Assembly (NCBI GenBank): GCA_003996215.1
Contig: QJPP01000286.1
Coordinates: 62,001 to 126,000 of the forward strand
Source: Jaltomata sinuosa
Lineage: Eukaryota > Streptophyta > Magnoliopsida > Solanales > Solanaceae
Length of the DNA: 64,000 bases
Reading direction: 5' to 3'
Shown: piece after piece, positions 11,393-22,740 of the stretch
Numbering within the stretch: position 1 is the first letter of the stretch
Layout: the number at the start of each line of letters is the position of its first letter
The notes under the pieces: model-generated
Seen by the model: only the letters and a program-made list of their open reading frames with translations
What the model was told of the DNA's origin: nothing
The model's database searches: none
Program-made: the position numbers and the translations under genes

Positions 11393-12039
11393 AGGGATTC
11401 AAAGTTAAATAGGAATGGTGACAGGGTATTGAAAGAACAAGGTCAATTATGGCTCAAACAGGGATCAAAGGGAGTATTTGCATTTGGACGGTCTTATCGG
11501 TTAAGTGGACTGCACACAAAAAGGGCCTGTGATCCTTTCCTAAGCAACCAACTTCAGACTTAACAAAATAGACCGGGCAAGTTCTAGATGCATGCACAGA
11601 GTACGAATTTATAACAATAATCTCACACACTCTTGGCACCAAGAAACTATATCACTACCAACTATCAAACAACCGCTCGGCTTAAGCATACTTATTCCAA
11701 TCATAACCACACAATGACATTCAAGGATCCAGACAGTCAATCGTTTCAACATAAGTACAAAACCAGAAAATTAAAGGGGGCTCCTCTTAGTCAAAACAAA
11801 ACGCCATGCTCATGACCTTGCTATAGACACTAAAAAAAAAATTTAAACGACAACCTAAACATGCCGGTTCTACTAGATAGCACACCGGAGGGAAAAGAAA
11901 CACGGCAATAAAAACCCTCGGTGGTGAAAGACTCACAGGTATCCCAACACCCTCAACTTAGACTCATGCATTGTCTCCAATGCATACATGTGAAAGCTAA
12001 AACAGTGAGAGAAAGGAATACCTGTGAAGCCCTTAGGCC

Positions 12040-12263
12040 TCAGAATGTGGTACGATGTTGGAGACCATTGGGGTCTCCAAGGTAGGTGCAGTCTCTGGAA
12101 CAGGTGCAAGCAACATCATCACCCAATGCGACATCTACCTCAATATCATCAACGTTCAAGTATTGTTGGCCTGCTTGTGCATTCATGTTTTGCCTTAGCG
12201 TTCTTGCGAGCTCGGGGTCGTAGGGTAATATTGGTTCACCCGAGCGTCGGGTACTTGGAATGC
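12040..12263 (-). pseudogene. Athila-1 gag remnant (N-terminus only)
   Basis: The minus strand encodes RSGEPILPYDPELARTLRQ, the same N-terminal Gag sequence as Athila-2 (from 16894). The expected start codon is lost: the position matching ATG of Athila-2 reads ATT. After about 40 codons the frame departs from Gag, and nothing of the capsid, protease or polymerase follows. This explains the element as an internal-deletion derivative. Confidence 0.8.
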
Positions 12264-12367
12264 ACAACTCTGTACCCTGTAACAAACAAAAACAACAAAT
12301 AAAAGTAAAAGCAGGAAAGTATGACTAAGAGTCAAATAAACACACCGGACTTAATAAACAACCGTAT

Positions 12368-12385
12368 TCCCCGGCAACGGTGCCA
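12368..12385 (-). other. Athila-1 primer-binding site
   Basis: The minus strand reads tggcaccgttgccgggga, five bases from the LTR edge at 12391. It is identical to the primer-binding site of Athila-2 at 16771-16788 and of the general Athila/Tat type. Confidence 0.85.
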
Positions 12386-12390
12386 CTTTT

Positions 12391-13724
12391 TGATAACGCC
12401 CAAACTACACCTCCAATTAGGAAGCGTAAGCGGTCGTAGTCAAATATAGAACCCAACAGAGGTTAGGGTCAAATCCCACAGGGAATATGGTGCAAATTCA
12501 AGTCTTTAGTGAAGTATGTGACTAATAGTCAATAGTTTCCGGTAAATAAAAGGGGGGGTTTTGTGTGAACAATGTGTAAACAAAACGCAAGCAATAATGT
12601 ATGAAAAATAATCAGTAGGAGAATGAACTAGGGAAGTGTTTACCATGGCGTTGGTAACAATGTCGATTCTAGGCTTAACCGGGTTCTTTCTATATGTGTG
12701 TCACGATGTGATTGAATTAATGGTATCGTCTAAACGTCTCTCGACCAAATAGACAAATTTCCTTTTCTATTCTCTCGACCTCGAAAAGATGTGCTTTTAG
12801 ATTTCAATCCTAAACATCAAGTAGATTAATCTAGTTACAGCATTAATCATAAGACGAGAGTTGGTAGTCTCGAATCCTCGTCGTTAATCAAGTTTCCCGG
12901 TTTTAAATCTCTTTACTCAAGCAAATTAAACCTAGGTAAGTTCTAATGTTTGCAACCACTAGAAAACGTGACATAATGAATGATTAACAACGTGACAACA
13001 TATATATTGAACCCGACGCTACCCGGAATCTATCTTGCTACGTTTGCCATGGCTCCCACAACCCTAGTTGTGGGAGTTTAGTTAATCATGCTATAAAGAA
13101 AAGAGAAGAGAATTGTATTCATAATAAAGAGAAGAGATTCTTACAATATAGTGAAAACAATCTTCAATAATCCAAGAACAAGAAAAACCAAGATCCCAAG
13201 AACAATCAAGAACAAGATTGAGGAGAAGGAAACCGTGTGTAGCGCGTTTCCTCTCTCAAAACTCGACTTGAACAACTCCTAAAACTATTGGGAGAACTAT
13301 TGTAAAAAGCTTGCTTCATAAAATAAACCTAACATAGGGTATTTATAGGAGTCTAGGAAACAAATCCCAAAAACGTCCGGATTCCGCGTAACCGACTGCC
13401 TTAACTTGACGGCCAGGCTGACGGACCATCACAGGCTTGACGGACCGTCGCCTGGACCATCACTGCTAACCAGTGATGCTGCCTCAGGTGCTGCCTTGGT
13501 GTGACGGTTTGGGTGACGGACCGTCACACCCTTGACGGACCGTCACCTGAACTGTCACTCTTATCCAGAATGCTCTTTTTCTCGTATTTCCTTCCGTTTC
13601 CGTGTTTGTCTCCATTTCCTGAAAATACAACATAAAAACATCAAAAACGACAACGGTTGCTTGAAAACGTAAGATTGTTCTTAGTTAAAAGGAGTCGAAA
13701 GTGCCGTAAAATGGCAGCACATCA
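12391..13724 (-). repeat. Athila-1 LTR (5' LTR)
   Basis: Partner of 9160-10495, ending cagcacatca before the target-site copy gcggg (13725-13729). TATA box at 13340-13349 (minus), with the TGACGG/CCGTCA cluster just upstream of it in LTR sense. Confidence 0.9.
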
Positions 13725-13729
13725 GCGGG

Positions 13730-15402
13730 CGCCTACTCTAATCACCTAGATAGACGAACCCTCACCACCCAACCAAAAGGTAACATGTGGAAATTAAAAT
13801 AAACCCTTTCTTAAATCAGTCTTTATAATACATGAGAATCCCTTTTTAACCGAAAGAAATGTTCGTAAAATAGACTGCTAAGAAATTTCAGAAACCTTTT
13901 ACAATATTTAAAAACACCCTCCCTAAAATCTGGTCTAAACAGGTACAAGATCTTACTACAAGATGCTACAAGAGAGAAAAATAAAGGGCACAACTTCCGC
14001 CATGAAATCGAGGACAGAAGCTGCTGGAGATCCTCGTGGCCGTGTACCTATGAAACATCACCAACCTGCAACCAGACTATACCCAAAAAGGTATAGCAAG
14101 AGTAGAGTCAGTACAAAACACACGTACTGGTAGGCATCATTGGTCGACCCGAATCCACTCCTACCATCATATAAGAAAACAGGGAAAGACATGGCTGAAA
14201 TTAATAATACTTGGTCCCCATCCTCCAACATCCTTTCCGCTGCCAACTCCCTCATTTCCCAGACTTTCGAGTCACGCTAACCTTAGACTCCCCAAGTCAC
14301 AATATCCTAGACTTCCCAAGTCACAATATCCTAGACTTCCCAAGTCACCTTACCCTTCACAAATGTCCATGCCTAGACCGCCCTTCGCTTACCCAAGTCA
14401 ACTGTTCTGTCTAACCTTTGGACTTATCCCGGCTACTTGCCAACTCAACCACTTATACCCATCGCATCACTTACCAGTATCCGGATCTCTAGGACAACTT
14501 TCTAGTATATTCACCACAACTAGAAACTACAACCCCAGACTCTCAGTCTTCCTCCCAAATCTAACCACCACATGAAATTCACCTAGCAACCCTTGCTACA
14601 TTTATTGACAATACTAGAGTTATATCTAAATCCCTTTACAGCACATAACCCAGACCCTCTAAGGATCCCCCAACTATACCAAAGTGCTAACAAGTTACCC
14701 CGGCCTATGACAAGACTGACCCTTAGCTTAATTACCGCAACAGTCCCCGACCGCCAAGACACATTCAAGACATTAAAATATGTATTTAACCTTCCCTTTT
14801 TCATAGTCCAGACCCATTTCGAGATCCCCTCTAACAACACCTAAGTGTCAATGAACAACCCGGCCTAATCCAAGACCAACTTATCGATATAACAGAAATT
14901 CCTGGTCACTCAAGGACCACCAAACAAATAACACATTTCAATAAACAGTCCGGTCCACTCACGTAACCAAATCAGTCAATGCAACACAACAATATAAATG
15001 CAATGATGCAGTAAAATAAACCCATACCAGGTGTGGTACCCGAGCCAATTGAATGTCAACAATCCACAGTCAAATAGATGAGCAAAACACTTGTAAACCA
15101 ACAAGCAAAACACACCGTTCAAATCACAGACTGTAAAACAGGAACCTTAGACATTCTATACAACTTCCCTAAGCAATGTAATTCATACAAACACTTAGAT
15201 ATGAGTACAAGCATATACAACATTCACAAAAATCGTAAGCCATCACCTACCCCATTCTGGGTGAGCGGTGAACCGTTAAAACCCGTTGGAAGACTACCCG
15301 GTCGCCCCCTAAATCTAATACAACACAACTGATTCCCCTCTCTTTCTAAATGCTAGAAACTACGTGACTTCCGGACCCTTACTCGATTTTCGACTATGAG
15401 TC
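13730..15402 (-). repeat. Gypsy-A right LTR, second fragment
   Basis: Resumes the right LTR after Athila-1 and matches 3086-4836 of the left LTR with scattered changes. It is cut at the words cgactatgagtc (15391-15402), where Athila-2 begins; the matching left-LTR site is at about 4821-4832. The last 720 bases of this LTR do not reappear after Athila-2. The 24-bp minisatellite here has four units and the 40-bp hairpin repeat one unit. Confidence 0.85.
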
Positions 15403-16765
15403 TGATGTGCCGCCATTCTACGACATGTTTGACTCCTTTAACTAAGAATAATCGTGAGTTTTCAAGCAACCGTTGTCATTTTTTGATGTTTTTATGTTAT
15501 ATTTGCAGGAAAGGGAGGAAAACGTAGTAAAGGAAGGAAATACGATCAAAAGAGAGCCTCTGGTTAAGGGTGACGGCCACCCTGACGGTCAGTCACACAT
15601 GTGACGGTCAGTCAGGTGGACCGTCAAGTGAGGCAGCACCACTACCTAGTGGCGACGGCCACCATGACGACCCGTCACACTTGTGACGGCCCGTCAGATG
15701 GACCGTCAAGTGAGGCTGCACCACTGCCTAGTGGCGACGGCCACCATGACGGCCCGTCACGCATGTGACGGTCCGTTAGGGTGGGCCGTCAACGCGACAC
15801 GGATTCCGAACATTCTATTTTTGGATTTATTTTCTAGACTGCTATAAATACCCTGTGTTAGGGTTATTTTATTATGTCATTACCCAATAGTTCTAGGATA
15901 TTTTTGAGCGAGTTTTGGAGAGGAAAACACGACACAATACGTTTTTCTTCTTCTCTTCCATTGTTCTTAGGATTTTGGCTGCTTGTTCTTGGATAATTGA
16001 AGCTTGTGTTCATATATCGTAAGAATCTTTTCTCTTTATTATGAATATGATTTTCTTCTCTTTTCCTAATAGCATGAGTAACTAACTTCCCATAACTAGG
16101 GTTGTGGGAGCCATGGCAAAAGTAGCAATATAGATTCCGGGTAGTGTAGGGTTCAATTTATATGTTGTCACGTTGTTAATCATTCATTATGAATGTTTTC
16201 TAGTGGTTGCAAACATTAGAACATGCCTAGGTTTAATTTGCTTGAGTAAAGAGATTAAAACCGGGAAATTTGATTAACTACGAGGATTCGAGACTACCAA
16301 CTCTCATCTTATGATGAATGTTGTAACTAGATTAATCTACTTGATGTTTTAGGATTGAAATAAGCAAGCTCACCATTTCAAGTTCGAGAGAATTGAAAAG
16401 GAAATTCGTCTATTTGGTTGAGAAACGTTTAGATGATACCATTAATTCAATCACATCGTGACATGCATATAGAAAGAACCCGGTTAAGCTTTGAGTTGAA
16501 ATTGTTACGACGCCATGGTGAACACTCCCCTAGTTCACTCTCATATTGATTATTAATCGTACATTATTATTTTCTTTGATCAAACATTGATCACATATAA
16601 CCCCCCCCCCAATTTACCGGAAACTATTGATTACTAGTCATTTAATTCACTAACGACTTAATTTGCACCTTATTCCCTGTGGGATCGACCCCAACCTTAG
16701 TTGGGTTCTATATTTGACGACGACCGTTTATGCTTCTTAATTGGAGTCGTAATTTGGGCGTATCA
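15403..16765 (+). repeat. Athila-2 5' LTR
   Basis: Starts tgatgtgccgcc and ends gggcgtatca. Its outer parts are the reverse complement of the Athila-1 LTR, but the middle is clearly diverged, so it is a related subfamily. TATA box tataaata is at 15843-15850. The candidate target-site copy on the left is gagtc (15398-15402); no right-hand copy is in the window. Confidence 0.88.
15576..15802 (+). promoter_or_regulatory. TGACGG/CCGTCA palindrome cluster upstream of Athila-2 TATA box
   Basis: About a dozen TGACGG or CCGTCA half-sites lie in about 225 bases, many paired as palindromes such as tgacggcccgtca and tgacggtccgt. Part is organised as a tandem repeat of about 85 bases containing agtgaggc-gcaccactgcctagtggcgacgg. 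The TATA box follows about 40 bases later. Each TGACG matches the as-1/TGA bZIP core; regulatory use is inferred. Confidence 0.6.
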
Positions 16766-16770
16766 AATTT

Positions 16771-16788
16771 TGGCACCGTTGCCGGGGA
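16771..16788 (+). other. Athila-2 primer-binding site
   Basis: tggcaccgttgccgggga, five bases after the LTR end. Identical to that of Athila-1. Confidence 0.88.
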
Positions 16789-16893
16789 ATACGGTTGTTT
16801 ATTAAGTCCGGTGTGTTTATTTGACTCTTAGTCATATTTCCTGCTTTTACGTTTATTTGTTGTTTTTGTTTATTACAGCGTACATAGTTGTGC

Positions 16894-19304
16894 ATGCCGA
16901 TTACCCAACGCTCGGGTGAACCAATATTACCCTACGACCCCGAGCTCGCAAGAACGCTAAGGCAAACCATGAATGTACAACAGGAGGAGGCAGCAAGGCT
17001 CGCTGCAGAACAACAGGCTTAGCATCACTTGAATGATGAAGATGTCGACTTGGATGGAGTTGGTGCTACGGGCGCCATTGTTCTTCCTCCGCTAGCACCC
17101 GGGACCAAGTTCAACATTACTAGCACAATGATTCAGCTATTGAATTTGAGAGGAGTGTTCCGTGGTGTTGTTGGTGATGATCCAAACCAGCACCTGATGA
17201 ATTTTGTGGGAATCTGCAAGTCGTTCGAATTGCCTGGAGTAAGTCAGACAGCGATCAGGCTTAGGTTGTTTCCGTTGTCTATGTCTGATGAGGCAGCATT
17301 ATGGTTGACAGAGTTAACCCCCGACTCTATCACAACCTGGGGAGAGTTGAAAGGAGCTTTCCTAGAAAGGTTCTTTCCTCCCTCTAGGATGATACAGTTG
17401 AGGGATGAAATTAGCAACTTCACACAACAACCTCATGAGGCGTTACATGAGACTTGGTTGCGGTTCAAGAAAAAGCTGACACAATGCCCAAACCATCAGT
17501 TGACCGAAGATTTTTTGATGCAGACATTCTACAGGGCACTGAATTCGGCTACCAAACCGACATTGGATAACGCAGCAGGTGGAGCATTTATGGGTCTCAC
17601 TTTTGTTGAGGCCACAACTATTTTGGACAGGCTCACCAAAACCAACAGGTCCTGGCATACACGTGATACAGAGGTAGCAGCTAGCACTTATGTAGTTGGT
17701 ATGTCAGCAGAGCAGCGCAGGAAGGAGGAAGAGCGGGACCAAGATATGGCCCATCTGAAGATGCAAATGGACCTACTGACAAAGCATTTGTTGTCAGGAG
17801 GTATTGAGAAAGTGAAAGCTGTGGGTTCCCAATGTAGAGCAGCAGAGTTTGAACCTGATGAGGAGGCAAATTATTTGGGTGGTTTCCAGGCCAATGGTCA
17901 GGGAAACCAAGGTCGGAACTATCAGAGGGACAACTACTATGAAAAAGCTGGCTACAGAGACCGCGATCAGGGGAACTGGAAGAATAAAACTGATGGAGGT
18001 GGGTTGTATGTACCACCTGGTAATTGGGATAGAGCTAGCACCGAGACAGGGACATCCAAACTAGAGAACATGATGGCTATGATGCTGCTGAAGGTGGAAT
18101 CTACTGACTCCACGGTAAAGGAGATGAGGACCGAACTATCAACAATGAGTCAGGTAGTGGATTCACATTCCACCTCGATCAAGCAATTAGAGCAGCAAGT
18201 GGGTCAAATCTCGGCGTCTCTAAATCAAAGGAAGACAGGTACCTTGCCGAGTGACACCATTCAAAACCCGAGGAAGGACGGGAGTTGTATGGCAATCACT
18301 ACGAGAAGCGGTAAAACATTATCGGAACCATATCCGGTAATTCAGACTCAGAAAGGTGATGTTGCGGATGACAATGTGGTAGAGAATGCTACTCAAAGTC
18401 CCACGGATAAAAGCAAAGAAGTTGAAAAGCTTCCAACTATGATGCCTCGGCCACCACCTCCTTTCCCACAACGGTTGAAGAAGAAAGTGGATGATAGCAA
18501 GTTCCTGAACTTCATGACCATGCTAAAACAGATATCGGTAAACATCCCTCTGGTGGACGCTCTTGAACAAATGCCCGGATATGCCAAGTTCATGAAGGAC
18601 TTGATTACCAAGAAGAGGTCAGTGAGCTTTGAACCAGAAGATAACCTCCACCATTGCAGTGCTATTTCTTCAAGATCGCTAGTGGAAAAGAAGGAAGATC
18701 CAGGTGCTTTTATTGTTCCCTGTACTATTGGGAAATTCAACTTTGCCTTATGTGATCTTAGTGCTAGCATCAACTTGATGCCGCTAGCAGTCTATAAACA
18801 ATTGGGTTTGGGAGCGCCCAAACCAACTACCATGAGGGTGCTAATGGCTGACCGTTCAGTAAAGCGACCGGTGGGAATATTGTCTGATGTGTTGGTAAAG
18901 GTTGGTAAGTTTATATTCCCGGCTGACTTTGTGATCTTAGATTGCGAAGTAGACTTCGAAGTTCCCATAATCTTGGGACGACCACTGTTAGCCACTGCAA
19001 GAGTGTTGGTCGACATGGAAAGAAACGAACTGACATTCAGATTAAACAATGAATTAGTCAAGTTTGATGCGTGTAAATTGATGAAGCAACCAAGAGACAT
19101 GAGGGTGGTCGCGGTTATAAATGTTGTTGATGAAGCCCCTACGGATGTGCATATTGAGGAGAAGGGTTGTGTCGAGACTCTAGCTGTTATGAGAATAATG
19201 ATGCGATCGCAAGAAGAGAAACCTGTAGAGCCAGGCGGTGAGAACAAATCAAGGAAAAGAAAACGCCGCAAGAGAACCAGCAAAGAAAAAAAGTTAGAAA
19301 GTAA
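16894..19304 (+). pseudogene. Athila-2 gag-protease, interrupted and truncated
   Basis: Encodes Gag and the aspartic protease of an Athila-type Ty3/gypsy element. From ATG 16894: RSGEPILPYDPELARTLRQ, then a TAG at 17020-17022 (codon 43), then an uninterrupted 760-codon frame. The Gag capsid region (about 17080-17700) includes GVFRGVVGDDPNQHLMNF, ALWLTELTPDSITTW and FLERFFPPSRM. A coiled/charged linker follows. The protease region is at 18690-19060 (FALCDLSASINLMPL, then IILGRPLLATARVLVD). Active elements normally have DLGAS here; DLSAS replaces the conserved Gly next to the catalytic Asp, so the protease is probably inactive. No CCHC knuckle is seen. The frame ends by running into unrelated repeat X at about 19305, so pol and the 3' LTR are missing. 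Confidence 0.88.
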
Positions 19305-19797
19305 TACAATTTTGATGGTGAAAGTAAAATTTTATAATGGTTATTGTTATGAATTTCAACAGTGACAATGATGGCAGTTTAATTTTGGTGAACAATGAAA
19401 TTAATCTATTGGTGGTGGTGATAATTTTGTATTTCAAATACATGTCATATATTTATTAATGTGATGTAAATATTTAATACAAATATATTGACTAACTACA
19501 GTCAAGTGATAATTATGTATTTCAAATACATATCATGTATTTATAATTTAACGTAAGTATTTAAAAATGCGGATAACTTTAAAATAAAAATATACATTGA
19601 CTAATTACGGTTAAGTGATAATTGTGTATTTCAAATACATGTCATGTATTTATTAATGTAATGTAACGTAAACATTTAATGTGGATAAATTTAAAATGAA
19701 AATATATATTGACTAACTACAGTTAATTAGTGATAAATTATATTTATTAATGTGATGTAAATGTTTAATGTGGATAAATTTAAAATGAAAATATACA
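19305..19797. repeat. Repeat X, copy 1, left part, with about 110-bp tandem units
   Basis: 19305-19424 closely matches 48387-48502 (both begin tacaattttgatggtgaaag and end ggtggtggtg). From 19420 comes a diverged tandem array with units starting at about 19420, 19508, 19617 and 19732, each beginning gataattNtgtatttcaaat and ending ttgactaaNtacNgttaa. The LINE is inserted in the fourth unit; the array resumes at 42636. No coding capacity. Confidence 0.75.
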
Positions 19798-19837
19798 TTT
19801 TTTTTAGGGTAAAAAGATATATTTTATATATAATTAA

Positions 19838-22740
19838 CTAGTAGATAGAGGCCATTGTTTCAGTTACAGTACTAGTGATAACAGAGAGGTTGCCAACACA
19901 GGCTAACTTATTACATAGTGTCCGTAAAACTAGCTTAGTATAAGAAGTCCCCGCTTGGTCTGCTGTTAGTAGAGGTATGGCAGTATCCGGCAGAGTCATC
20001 AAAATAGTAGGATGGTCGGACGTTGTTAGCTTGGCACCTTCTCTAGATAAGTTGTTTGCGACTTGGTTACCCTGGCGGAAATTGTGGTGGAGTAGAGGAC
20101 TCCCCAACCTCCTCAAAAATGACCTGCAAATATTAATGGTTATATCAGAATTAAGCGTTGTATTATCTATGAGGTGAAGGACGTCTAAGGAATCAGTTTC
20201 TATCTCAATGGGTGAGAAACCATGGGACAAAACTAGTTGGAGACCAGTTTGCAAAGCATGTAGCTCAGTCAAAGTGTGGTTCATAGCTTCACTTCCCATA
20301 ATAAAACCAAGGATCCAGTCTTCTTTATAGTCTCTAAAAACCCGCCAATGCCTTTGTTATGAGTGTTGAAGGATCCATCAATATTAAGCTTAAGGGTTCC
20401 TATCGGAGGGGGAAACCATTTGATTGTAATAAGGTGAGAGGCATCCAAATAATTGGTGGGGCAATTAGTACAAAGAACATATTCAGTAGTACGACTTTTA
20501 ACCATATCAGTAGAAATTATTTGGGATTTGTTGTTGTACATGTTATAGTTCCTATTGAGCAAGATGTGCCAAATAGCAAATGGTAGGAAATCTATCCACT
20601 TGAAGAGACGTCTGTCGATGTTGTGCTTAATATCTCGAAGGAGAAGGAGCCAATGAGTTTGATGGATTGGGAGATCAGTGGTGCGAATACCTAGGTCCGT
20701 CCAGAATTTTTTAGCAATGGGGCATTGGAGGAAAATGTGAGTAATAATTTCGTCCGCTTGGTTGTAGATAGGGCAAACGGGTTGATGAGCTATACTCAGA
20801 TGATGGAGATATACCTTAGTGGAAAGTCTGTGGTGTGCACTAAGCCAAAGGTGGAATTTAATTTTATTTAGGGTATGGAGTTCCCAAATTCAATTAAAAG
20901 AAAAAGGCACAATGGGTGAAGAAATAATGTGCGACTGGATAGATTTTGTGGAGAAGAGTCCATTTAAGTTTAGCGCCCAGTAGGGCTTATCTTGAGTAGG
21001 AAGGTATGGGTTAATACGAATCCTATCTATTTGTTCCCTAATTTCCTACGGAATGACGAAGGAAATCTTTGTATATTCCCAGTGATCACCATCCCATAGA
21101 GATGAAAGTTTAAGATGGTCTTCAAACTGCTTAAGAGGTCCTTGAAGGAATTCCAGAGGGAATCACAGTGTGGAATCCATTTGAAATGCCAAAAGTTGAT
21201 GGCATTGCCACTAGATGGGTTCCATGCCGTATGAGGGGCACAAATTTTGTCACCTTCCAGAATATTATTCCAGATAAAGGAGGTGGACGGAGTAGTTCTA
21301 ACGCTAGAGTTGTATCTACAAAGTAAGGTACGAGCCCAACGCGATGAAGGATTAGTGAAGAGTCTCCAGGAGAGGCTAGTTAGAAGGATTTTGTTTTTGT
21401 TGTGGCTGTTTGAAGTCCCAAACCTCCATTCTTCTTTGGAGTAGCAACTTTATCCCAGGAAAGGAAATGAATTTTTTTCTTATGGGTAGTCTACCCCCAG
21501 AGAAAATCGCGTTGGATTCGATTAATAGCGTTACATGATTTCTTAGGAAGTTTGAAGTATTGCATGGTATATGCTGGAATAACATTTAAGGTCGAGTGAA
21601 CAAGAATAAGATGACCAACTGGTGATAAGAAATTTGATTTCCAACCAGAAAGCTTATTCCTCATGTTGTCGATGATATATTGGAAATCGGAGGGCTTTGG
21701 TTTATGATTAAGGATTGGAAATCCGAGATATTTTCTGAAATGGGTGGAAGAGTTAATTCCGAATAGGTCATGGGTTAGGACTTTTGTATGGTTGGAGCAA
21801 CCTTTGGAGAAAATTACTTTAGATTTAGTGGGATTTATTTTTTGGCCGGATGCTTGGCAGAATAGTTGCATGGTGTGATGCATAGTAGTAATGGAAGTAG
21901 TATTAGCTTTAGATATGAGCGTAAAATCGTCGACGAAGAAGGGATGTGATAGTTGAAGACCACCTGAGGAGAGAGTAATTGGAGTCCATCTAAGGAGATC
22001 TACTTGGTCGTGGATATAGGTGGATAAGAGTTCCATACTAAGGATGAAAATATATGGGGACATCGGGTCACCTTTCCTTATCCCTCTGGACGGGGAGAAG
22101 AATGTGGCTTGAGTACCATTCACTAGAACTGCTATAGAGCTGGAGGAAATACAGTTCATTATGAGTTTGGAGATGTTAGGAGAATTTAAAATGAAGGAGT
22201 GTTTGGTAAATAAACGACCATTCAAGGCGGTCAAACGCTTTTTCCAGATCAATTTTTAACATAACACAACCTTTTGAACTTTGTGTCCTATTAATATAGG
22301 ACATTAATTCTTGCACCAGAATGGCATTGTCACAGGCTCTATGATTTTTGAGAAAACTAGTTTGACAGGGTCCAATGAGGTTAGGTAAGAAGGGTTTGAT
22401 ACGATTTGCTATGATCTTAGTAATAATTTTATAGACCGTGTTACAAAGACCTATGGGACGAAAGTTTTTGAGGTGATTAGCGTTATGAAACTTTGGAATG
22501 AGACAAAGGAAAGTTTCATTAAGGAATTTTGGAACTGTACAAGATGTGAAGACATGGTGACAACAATCTAGAAGAAATTTCCCTACAGTATTCCAATGGC
22601 ATTGGTAAAAATAGGGATGGATCCCGTCGGGCCCCGGCGCTTTAAAGGGTTTGAAGGAGAAAAGAGCATGAATAACTTCTTGGTCTAGGAGGGGTCTGTC
22701 CATACCGTATAAATCTAAAGTGTGGAAGCTGTGGGTGAAG
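19838..22740 (-). pseudogene. LINE ORF2, 3' part: reverse transcriptase, zf-RVT, RNase H
   Basis: Copies LINE RNA into DNA at the nicked target. Reverse-transcriptase motifs are clear: FKPFKAPGPDGIHP (22620-22670), the QTSFLKNHRACDNAILVQEL block, GIRKGDPMSPYIF, and the catalytic box at 21926-21937, which reads FVDD instead of the usual FADD/YADD. A frameshift separates the two RT blocks near 22200. A Cys/His zf-RVT region with several stops spans about 20560-21100. The RNase H domain at 19838-20480 keeps NIDGS, TELHAL and ETDS; the last catalytic Asp (usual NQVADxL) is Asn in NQVANNLS. RNase H marks the plant L1 clade that carries this extra domain. Decayed but easily recognised. Confidence 0.88.

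Larger units (their letters stand above)
9160..13724 (-). mobile_element. Athila-1: internally deleted Athila-type LTR element
   Basis: A complete insertion bounded by LTRs 9160-10495 and 12391-13724 with perfect 5-bp target-site copies gcggg (9155-9159, 13725-13729). Minus orientation: a primer-binding site tggcaccgttgccgggga lies at 12368-12385, typical of Athila/Tat elements, and a polypurine tract lies at 10497-10509. The internal region is only about 1.9 kb and keeps just the start of gag and the 3' end, so the element cannot encode its own enzymes. By eye the two LTRs differ at roughly two dozen of about 1335 positions plus four single-base gaps, so it is one of the younger insertions here. 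Athila-2 nearby, with matching LTR and gag start, is the kind of element that could have supplied enzymes. Confidence 0.9.
3054..15402 (-). mobile_element. Gypsy-A: non-autonomous chromovirus-type LTR element, partial
   Basis: This is an LTR retrotransposon in minus orientation. The left copy (3' LTR) is 3054-5554 and the right copy (5' LTR) starts at 9129, resumes after a nested element at about 13725-13730, and is cut at 15402. A primer-binding site complementary to initiator tRNA-Met lies at 9114-9126. The LTR ends (tgtcacgaccc...gttaca on the plus strand) are those of solanaceous Tekay/Del-like chromoviruses. No gag-pol is present between the LTRs; instead there is a decayed ORF on the opposite strand. 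5555-5892, 7854-8139 and 8223-9113 contain nothing I can assign. The candidate left target-site copy is gcaag (3049-3053); the right one is not in the window. Confidence 0.8.
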
